Origin: Clostridiales bacterium
GTDB taxonomy: Bacteria; Bacillota; Clostridia; Oscillospirales; QAMX01
Reading direction: 5' to 3'
NCBI GenBank assembly: GCA_003149835.1
Contig: QAMX01000096.1
Coordinates: 10,309 to 28,823 of the forward strand
DNA length: 18,515 bases
Shown: piece by piece, positions 13,969 through 18,515 of the stretch
Layout of the letters: each line of letters starts with the position of its first letter
How positions within the stretch are numbered: position 1 is the first letter of the stretch
The notes under the pieces: generated by a model
What the model was told of the DNA's origin: nothing
The model's database searches: none
The model's input: only the letters and a program-made list of their open reading frames with translations
Translations under genes and position numbers: made by a program

Positions 13969-15891
13969 TTATTCTTCGACCCATGCGTAGAGCAGGCCGT
14001 AGGAGAGATCCCAGAATCCGTCGACGTCCCAGTTCTGGAGCTTGTCGTTGTAGACGTCGTGATAAATATTGGAGTACAGCGGAATCTCCGGGAGCAGCTC
14101 GTTCCAGTGGACGATGAAATCGAACCAATACTGGGCGTAGCTTTCCTTATCGCCCGGCTCAACCGCGTAAACCATATCCATGGAGAGCTGGTCGAGCTTT
14201 TCGTCGAAGATGTAGTTGGTGTTGTAGCCGGCCGCGACGAGGTCGGGATCCAGCGTAAAGTTGTACGACTGGTCATAGGCCGGATAGAAGCCGGTCGCCA
14301 GGTTGTACATGCCGTAGGTCGGAACGCCGTATGCCTCGCCCTGGGAGGAGTCGCGGTACATCCAGTTCAGCAGCTCGGTAAACGTCATGATCTGCTGCTT
14401 GATCTGCATACCGGCGTTTTTGACGTTGTCGCTGTTGGCGAGCATGACGCTGAGCAGGTCGGAGACAGGGTTGCCCTCCGTAGACGCCCACTCGACGATC
14501 AGCGGCATCAGGATCGTGCCGTCGGCCAGCGTGACATTGTGCTTGTAGGTGCCGGCTTCCTCGGCCGTGACCTTCTTATAACGGATGCCGGATTCATAGG
14601 CGCCGCCCTCGGCGTTCAGCGTCCAGCCGTCCTCTTCGAGGAGCTTGGTCGCCTCGTCCATGCTGAAAGCGTATGTATCGAGCGTCGTGTTGAGCTGGTC
14701 TTCCTTTTCCTTATACATCCACATGGCAAAGCCGTAGGGGCCGTGGACAACGGTGCCGAAGCCGCCGCAGAAGGTGTCGGCAAAGGCGTTGCGGTCAAAG
14801 AGATGCGCGATGGCCTTGCGGACGTTGACAAACTGCGTCGGGCCAAAGTCGCACTGGAACTGGATCTTGCCGTAGCCGTTGCGCTCGTATTTCGTAAAGT
14901 CGAAGCCGCCGTTGTCGACGAGCGCGAGCGCCTCCTTGATTTCATCGCCTTCGGAGAGCTGAACCAGGAAGTCGACCTGACCCGTTTTCAGCTCGTCGAT
15001 CATCGTCTCAGAGGTGACCTTTTTATAGACCAGCTTCTCGATATTCGGCTTCTGGCCGGTGTAGTCGCCCTTGTAGTTGTCGTTGATCACAAGCACGGCT
15101 TCCAGCGCGGTCTTGTCAAAGCTTTGCAGCGTGTAGGGACCGCAGGAGAGGCGGTTCTCATTCGCATAGCGGGCGTTTTCAATTGTCTCCGAGCAGTGCT
15201 CAAACGTGAATTTGTCGTTGAAGTGCGCGCCTTCGCCCTCGTCGGAGAGATCGACGTCGGCCGGCAGCCACAGAGCGCGCGGGATCGGCGTGATATCGAC
15301 GTAGGTGATTTCAAAATAGTACGGCAGGTAATCCGTGGAAACGGTCACGGAGAATTCATATTTCCCGAGCAGACGGACGCCGGAGAAGACCCGCGTCGGC
15401 TCTTCTTCACCGATATAATTGCCGTCCGCATCCTTTTCTCTGGACGCGGAGTACTCCTGCCAACCGACAAACGACATGCCATAGGTGCCGCGGGCGCCCA
15501 TATCCTTAATGATCGGCGAGGAGAACAGCAGGATCTTAGCGACATAGTCCTTGGCGGTGATCGGCGTTCCGTCGTTCCATTTCAGGTCTTCCACGAGCTT
15601 GACGGTAAACGTCTTGGTGCCGTCTTCGTTGGTCTCCTGGGTAACGGTGGCGACCTTGTCATTGTAGACATACTCGGCCTGGCGCGTCAGAGCCACCGGC
15701 GAATAACCGTTGATCAGTTCGCGGATATCCGCGTCCGCCGCGTTGTTCTGCCACTGAGCCTCGCCGAAGTCGCCGGCAAGCTCGGTCGTGTTGCCGATGA
15801 TCAGCTGGCCGCCGCGGTGATTGGTGCAGCCGGTCAGACCCATTGGGATGATCATGGCAATTACGAGCAGGATCAGAATTGCCTTTTTCAT
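13969..15891 (-). CDS. dppA: Peptide ABC transporter substrate-binding lipoprotein (family 5)
   Basis: This is the extracytoplasmic receptor of the importer. It has a lipoprotein signal (MKKAILILL, hydrophobic core, lipobox LTGC with Cys22), so it should be tethered to the outer face of the membrane. Family-5 features include LKWNDGTPITAKDYVAKILL (116-135), GPYTLQSFD, FVNVRKAIAHLFDR (about 352-365) and the C-terminal ELLPEIPLYSN. At 640 residues it is longer than the usual 500-560 of this family. A family-5 fold and a peptide-type operon suggest di- or oligopeptides, but nickel, sugars or other ligands are known in the family. ATG 15891 has GGGAGG 7 bases upstream. It is the first gene of the six-gene operon. 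Confidence 0.94.
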   Translation of the reverse strand: MKKAILILLVIAMIIPMGLTGCTNHRGGQLIIGNTTELAGDFGEAQWQNNAADADIRELINGYSPVALTRQAEYVYNDKVATVTQETNEDGTKTFTVKLVEDLKWNDGTPITAKDYVAKILLFSSPIIKDMGARGTYGMSFVGWQEYSASREKDADGNYIGEEEPTRVFSGVRLLGKYEFSVTVSTDYLPYYFEITYVDITPIPRALWLPADVDLSDEGEGAHFNDKFTFEHCSETIENARYANENRLSCGPYTLQSFDKTALEAVLVINDNYKGDYTGQKPNIEKLVYKKVTSETMIDELKTGQVDFLVQLSEGDEIKEALALVDNGGFDFTKYERNGYGKIQFQCDFGPTQFVNVRKAIAHLFDRNAFADTFCGGFGTVVHGPYGFAMWMYKEKEDQLNTTLDTYAFSMDEATKLLEEDGWTLNAEGGAYESGIRYKKVTAEEAGTYKHNVTLADGTILMPLIVEWASTEGNPVSDLLSVMLANSDNVKNAGMQIKQQIMTFTELLNWMYRDSSQGEAYGVPTYGMYNLATGFYPAYDQSYNFTLDPDLVAAGYNTNYIFDEKLDQLSMDMVYAVEPGDKESYAQYWFDFIVHWNELLPEIPLYSNIYHDVYNDKLQNWDVDGFWDLSYGLLYAWVEE

Positions 15892-15974
15892 GGTTTTTCC
15901 TCCCTTGAACCGTTCGCGCTTTTCGCCGTTCCGTTCCTCCCGTCAGAAAAACACGCCGGTTTCTGTTTTCAGTC

Positions 15975-16003
15975 ATTATATCACACCCACAACCAAATTA
16001 CAA
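15975..16003 (-). promoter_or_regulatory. Promoter of the peptide-transporter operon
   Basis: On the minus strand this is TTGTAA (16003-15998), a 17-base spacer, then TATAAT (15980-15975), with a TG one base upstream of the -10 (TGATATAAT). The leader to ATG 15891 is about 77 bases. No operator or riboswitch was recognised in it. Confidence 0.85.
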
Positions 16004-16274
16004 TCAAAAATCCCGCATTTTGTCGATATCTATCACAAAAATTTTTTTTAGTTACACACTGTTCATCTGTATTTTGAGGCTTTGTGCAACAAATAACGAT
16101 ATGAGGTATTTTGAATCCGGCACAAAACATCATTCGGAGGATATTTTTTATCTCTCTACTGCTGTAAAGCGATCCATCCCGCTGTTTCGGCGGCGGGAAC
16201 GGGCTTTTCCTCCGAAATGGATTTCCCGGCGGCGCCGAACCGCCGGGCCTGCCGCAGAGCTCCTGATTTTCCGC
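16004..16274. other. Intergenic region without recognised gene
   Basis: The left part is AT-rich and lies upstream of the transporter promoter; it could hold regulator sites, but I identify none. The right part is GC-rich and contains a small hairpin, CCCGGCGG (16225-16232) with CCGCCGGG (16240-16247). Open frames here lack ribosome binding sites and family similarity. Confidence 0.5.
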
Positions 16275-16318
16275 AAAAAATGTGCCGGAGCGGGTGGGCA
16301 AAGCCCCCGCTCCGGCAC
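16275..16318 (-). terminator. Intrinsic terminator of the nitroreductase gene
   Basis: A perfect 13-bp inverted repeat, GTGCCGGAGCGGG (16282-16294) and CCCGCTCCGGCAC (16306-16318), has an 11-base loop. On the minus strand it is followed by ATTTTTT (16281-16275). It lies 62 bases past the stop and is a textbook rho-independent terminator. Confidence 0.92.
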
Positions 16319-16380
16319 GGTGCGCAAGCCGGTCAGAGCCGGCTTTCCTGTTGATTTTCTTTTCTCAAAGCCGGCGCATG

Positions 16381-16899
16381 TTACAGCCAGGCGACGGCGT
16401 CGTCCTTTCGCTGTGCGGCGGCGTTTTTCTGCGCCGCATAGCCGAGCGCGGCGCAGCCCCAGACGCTGTGATCGTCGGGCAGGCCGAGCGCGCGCAGCGC
16501 CGCGCGGACGGCGGGCCGGCCGCACAGCCCCTTGAACTGGTTGATCCAGACCGAGCCGATCCCCAGCGCGTTGGCCGCTAAAAAGAGATTTTCCAGCGCG
16601 CAGGCGCAGTCCTCGACGGCCAGCGGGTTGGCGTCGGTGTCGGAGACGAGAATCAGCGCGTCGGGGCTGTAAAAATCATACGACGCGCCCGCGCCCGTCT
16701 CCTCGCCGAGCACGGCGGCGAGGCTGCGAAGCCGCGTTTTGTCCTGCACGACCGTAAAACGCCGCGTATGCCGGTTGCGGCCGCTCGGCGCGCGCATTCC
16801 GGCGAGGACGATCTCTTCCAGTTCGGCACGCGCGATCGGCTTTTGCTGAAACGCGCGGTCGCTTTTCCTACTGACGATGCTTGCGATGATCTCGTTCAT
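16381..16899 (-). CDS. Nitroreductase-family FMN protein
   Basis: This is a 172-residue cytoplasmic oxidoreductase of the nitroreductase fold. Typical FMN-contact motifs are visible: RKSDRAF (11-17) at the N terminus, the RAPSGRN segment (36-42), the helix-strand ALENLFLAANALGIGSVWI (101-119), and GCAALGYAA (148-156) near the C terminus. It is slightly short for the family, which is common for clostridial members. The physiological substrate is unknown; flavin, quinone or nitro-compound reduction is possible. ATG 16899 was chosen because AGGAGG lies 5-6 bases upstream; the frame remains open to 16962 but that part translates a repeat. No clear promoter was found in the 257 bases to the fucosidase gene, so read-through is possible. 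Confidence 0.9.
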   Translation of the reverse strand: MNEIIASIVSRKSDRAFQQKPIARAELEEIVLAGMRAPSGRNRHTRRFTVVQDKTRLRSLAAVLGEETGAGASYDFYSPDALILVSDTDANPLAVEDCACALENLFLAANALGIGSVWINQFKGLCGRPAVRAALRALGLPDDHSVWGCAALGYAAQKNAAAQRKDDAVAWL

Positions 16900-16950
16900 T
16901 TTATCCTCCTTTTGATATGGGTGGGAGAGATGGGCAGGCGCCCCGGCACA

Positions 16951-16982
16951 GCGGGCGCGCACACAGGTGCGCCCCTACGGCC
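16951..16982 (-). repeat. Half copy of the palindromic dispersed element (inverted)
   Basis: Read on the minus strand this begins CCGTAGGGGCGCACCTGTGT and continues to GCGCGCCCGC, matching the left half of the 39-123 element almost exactly. It lies between the nitroreductase and fucosidase genes, about 17 kb from the other copies. Confidence 0.6.
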
Positions 16983-17162
16983 GCCGGCGCGCTCCCGCTA
17001 CGGCATCAAACGGTTTTACCTCCCCGTCGGGGGGGGCGAGTCTATGCGACCGCCCGATCATCCCGCGCCCGACTCTTTGGCGTACCGATTTACGCGCTTG
17101 CCGGAACATACGCGCCCCATTCGGCAGGCCGGTTCACGCGCCCGCCGTCGCGTCCCCTACGG
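16983..17162 (-). repeat. GC-rich repeat-like spacer with a CCGTAGGGG end
   Basis: The spacer between the two genes is GC-rich and shows no gene. Its right end (17162-17154) reads CCGTAGGGG on the minus strand, the same nine bases as the start of the dispersed element. A run of eight G (17029-17036) follows CCCCGTC, forming a small possible hairpin. A composite or decayed repeat is likely, but only the end is a clear match. Confidence 0.4.
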
Positions 17163-18467
17163 TTTCAGAAACAGCTCGACGACGGGGACGATCACCTCCG
17201 GCTTGACGACCGGCAGGTTCAGTACCGTCACGTCCGGATCGCCCGCGGCCGCGTCGCGCAGCCGCTTATCCTCGAAGAGGATCTCGCTGGCGTCGTGCAA
17301 AAACTGCGCGTACCGGATTCTCCCCGTCATGCCTCTGAGGATCAGCGCCTTGAACGGGTACGCATAGATGTGGACGTAGAGGCGGCTGCCGTCCTCGCTC
17401 TGGGTCAGGCGGCAGTCGGCGGGCGCGGTAAATTCCGGCTCGGCCATCGTGCAGCCGTAAATCGAGCGGCTGTTATACTTCATCCAGCCGGCGTAGACGT
17501 TCAGCGCCGCCTCGGCGCGGTGGTCGAAATAGCCGCGCGCAGTCGGGCCGACGTTCATCAGCAGGTTTCCGCCGCAGGAGACGGTGTTGATCAGCATTTG
17601 AATCAGCATCTCCGGCGACTTCCACGTCGTCTCGTCGCGGTAATAGCCCCACGAGCCGGAAAAGGTCTGGCACGCCTCCCATGTGACGAGCTCGTTTGTC
17701 CGCTCATGGCGGATCCACTGGGTCGGCTGATACTGCTCGGGCGTCCAGAGATCCTGCTCGATCTCGGTGCGGTTGTCGATGATGATGCCGGGTTGCAGCT
17801 CGCGCGCCAGCGCGATCAGCTTTTCAGCCTCCCAGTCGTCCTTGCCCTTGCCCTTCATCCAGGCTTTGTCGCCCTCTCCCTTGGCGCCGCTGTAAGAAAA
17901 ATCAAACCAGAGGATGTCGATTTTGCCGTAGTTTGTCAGCAGCTCGCGCACCTGATTGCGCATGTACTCGGCGTATTTTTTGATGTCGCGGCCCTTGCTC
18001 TGCTCAAAGGCGTCCGGGTCGTCGCGGCGCGGGTGGAGCATGTCGATGGGAAATTCCGGATGATGCCAGTCAATGAGCGAATAGTAAAAGCCGACGCGCA
18101 GCCCCTCGGCCCGGAACGCCTCGACGTATTCGCGCACGAGGTCGCGCCCGGCCGGCGTGTTCGTGGCCTTATAGTCGGTATATTGGCTGTCGAACAGGCA
18201 AAAGCCCTCGTGGTGCTTGGTGGTCAGCACCGCGTATTTCATGCCCGCGGCCTTGGCCTGCCGCGCCCACTCCTTTGCGTCGTAAAGGTCGGGGTTAAAA
18301 TGCTCAAAATAGAGCTCATAGTGCTCCTCCGGCGTCTTTTCATGGTTCTTGACCCATTCGTGCCGCGCCGCCTGCGCGTACAGCCCCCAGTGGATGAACA
18401 TCCCGAAGCGGTCGTGGGTAAACCATGCGGTGTCTCCCGGCGTCTTTTTCGCCACATAGCTCGACAT
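17157..18467 (-). CDS. GH29-type alpha-L-fucosidase, cytoplasmic
   Basis: This glycoside hydrolase should release terminal alpha-L-fucose from glycans. It has 436 residues and no signal peptide, so it probably acts on imported oligosaccharides. Family GH29 motifs are clear: FTHDRFGMFIHWGLY (16-30), LTTKHHEGFCLFDS (81-94), GFYYSLIDWHHPEF (126-139) and ILWFDFSYS (185-193), whose Asp189 is the expected nucleophile. VTWEACQTFSGSWGY (261-275) is also typical; Glu264 is a candidate acid/base, but that residue varies between subfamilies. NLLMNVGPTARG (301-312) closes the barrel, and a short beta domain follows. ATG 18467 has AAGGAGG 10 bases upstream. The TAG stop lies inside a repeat-like CCGTAGGGG end. 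Its promoter is probably beyond the right edge. Confidence 0.93.
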   Translation of the reverse strand: MSSYVAKKTPGDTAWFTHDRFGMFIHWGLYAQAARHEWVKNHEKTPEEHYELYFEHFNPDLYDAKEWARQAKAAGMKYAVLTTKHHEGFCLFDSQYTDYKATNTPAGRDLVREYVEAFRAEGLRVGFYYSLIDWHHPEFPIDMLHPRRDDPDAFEQSKGRDIKKYAEYMRNQVRELLTNYGKIDILWFDFSYSGAKGEGDKAWMKGKGKDDWEAEKLIALARELQPGIIIDNRTEIEQDLWTPEQYQPTQWIRHERTNELVTWEACQTFSGSWGYYRDETTWKSPEMLIQMLINTVSCGGNLLMNVGPTARGYFDHRAEAALNVYAGWMKYNSRSIYGCTMAEPEFTAPADCRLTQSEDGSRLYVHIYAYPFKALILRGMTGRIRYAQFLHDASEILFEDKRLRDAAAGDPDVTVLNLPVVKPEVIVPVVELFLKP

Positions 18468-18515
18468 TTTTCCGCATCCTCCTTATAAAATAAAAAGATT
18501 CGTCGATTGTAAAAC

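Noticed and set aside
14059..16077. Plus-strand open frame of 672 residues opposite the binding-protein gene.
   Set aside because: It mirrors the binding-protein gene, has a composition typical of antisense frames, and runs through that gene's promoter.
16917..18488. Plus-strand open frame of 523 residues opposite the fucosidase gene.
   Set aside because: The fucosidase on the minus strand has full GH29 motifs and a good ribosome binding site; the antisense frame has neither.
18484..18513. Promoter for the fucosidase at the right edge (TTTACA and TTTTAT).
   Set aside because: Transcription would start inside or next to the ribosome binding site, leaving almost no leader; the true promoter is probably outside the window.

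Overview
The window looks like chromosome from a moderately GC-rich Gram-positive anaerobe, most likely a gut-type member of the Clostridia (Oscillospirales or a relative). This is inferred from strong AGGAGG ribosome binding sites, sigma-A type promoters, a lipoprotein-anchored peptide transporter, an S-layer-homology (SLH) surface protein and GC-rich dispersed intergenic repeats. I cannot fix the genus from sequence alone. No tRNA, rRNA, CRISPR array or transposase was recognised.

Layout, left to right. Positions 1-456 hold no gene. They contain about five diverged ~52-bp tandem units, interrupted by a palindromic repeat element, with a half copy of that element just to the right. Pyruvate kinase (minus) follows, with a clear promoter. 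Next is a 1304-residue secreted protein (minus) with beta-helix-like regions, one InlB/Flg_new-type repeat and three C-terminal SLH modules. A 685-bp AT-rich divergent spacer with an 11-C tract separates it from a plus-strand flavin reductase-like protein. A bidirectional terminator separates that gene from a small minus-strand HD-domain protein resembling alarmone hydrolases, which has a perfect consensus promoter.

The centre (about 8162-15891, minus) is a six-gene ABC peptide-transporter operon read right to left: lipoprotein binding protein, permease B, permease C, ATPase D, ATPase F and a 70-residue membrane peptide. Two subunits are strongly altered. Permease C carries about 285 residues between TM1 and its LGTDGLGRDV motif that read as a seven-bladed RCC1-like beta-propeller. 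ATPase F carries about 175 charged, helical-looking residues between Walker A and the Q-loop. One altered subunit would lie outside the membrane and the other inside. The genes around them are normal, so this looks like a remodelled peptide importer, and it is the most interesting item here.

An intercistronic pair of overlapping hairpins lies between the binding protein and permease B, and probably sets their expression ratio. To the right are a nitroreductase-family protein (minus) with a textbook terminator, another copy of the dispersed repeat, and a cytoplasmic GH29-type alpha-L-fucosidase (minus) whose stop codon lies inside a repeat-like CCGTAGGGG end.

As a whole, the window combines central metabolism (pyk), surface structure (SLH protein), peptide uptake (dpp-like operon), fucosylated-glycan use (fucosidase) and small redox or stress enzymes. 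Apart from the transporter operon, the genes appear to be independent transcription units.
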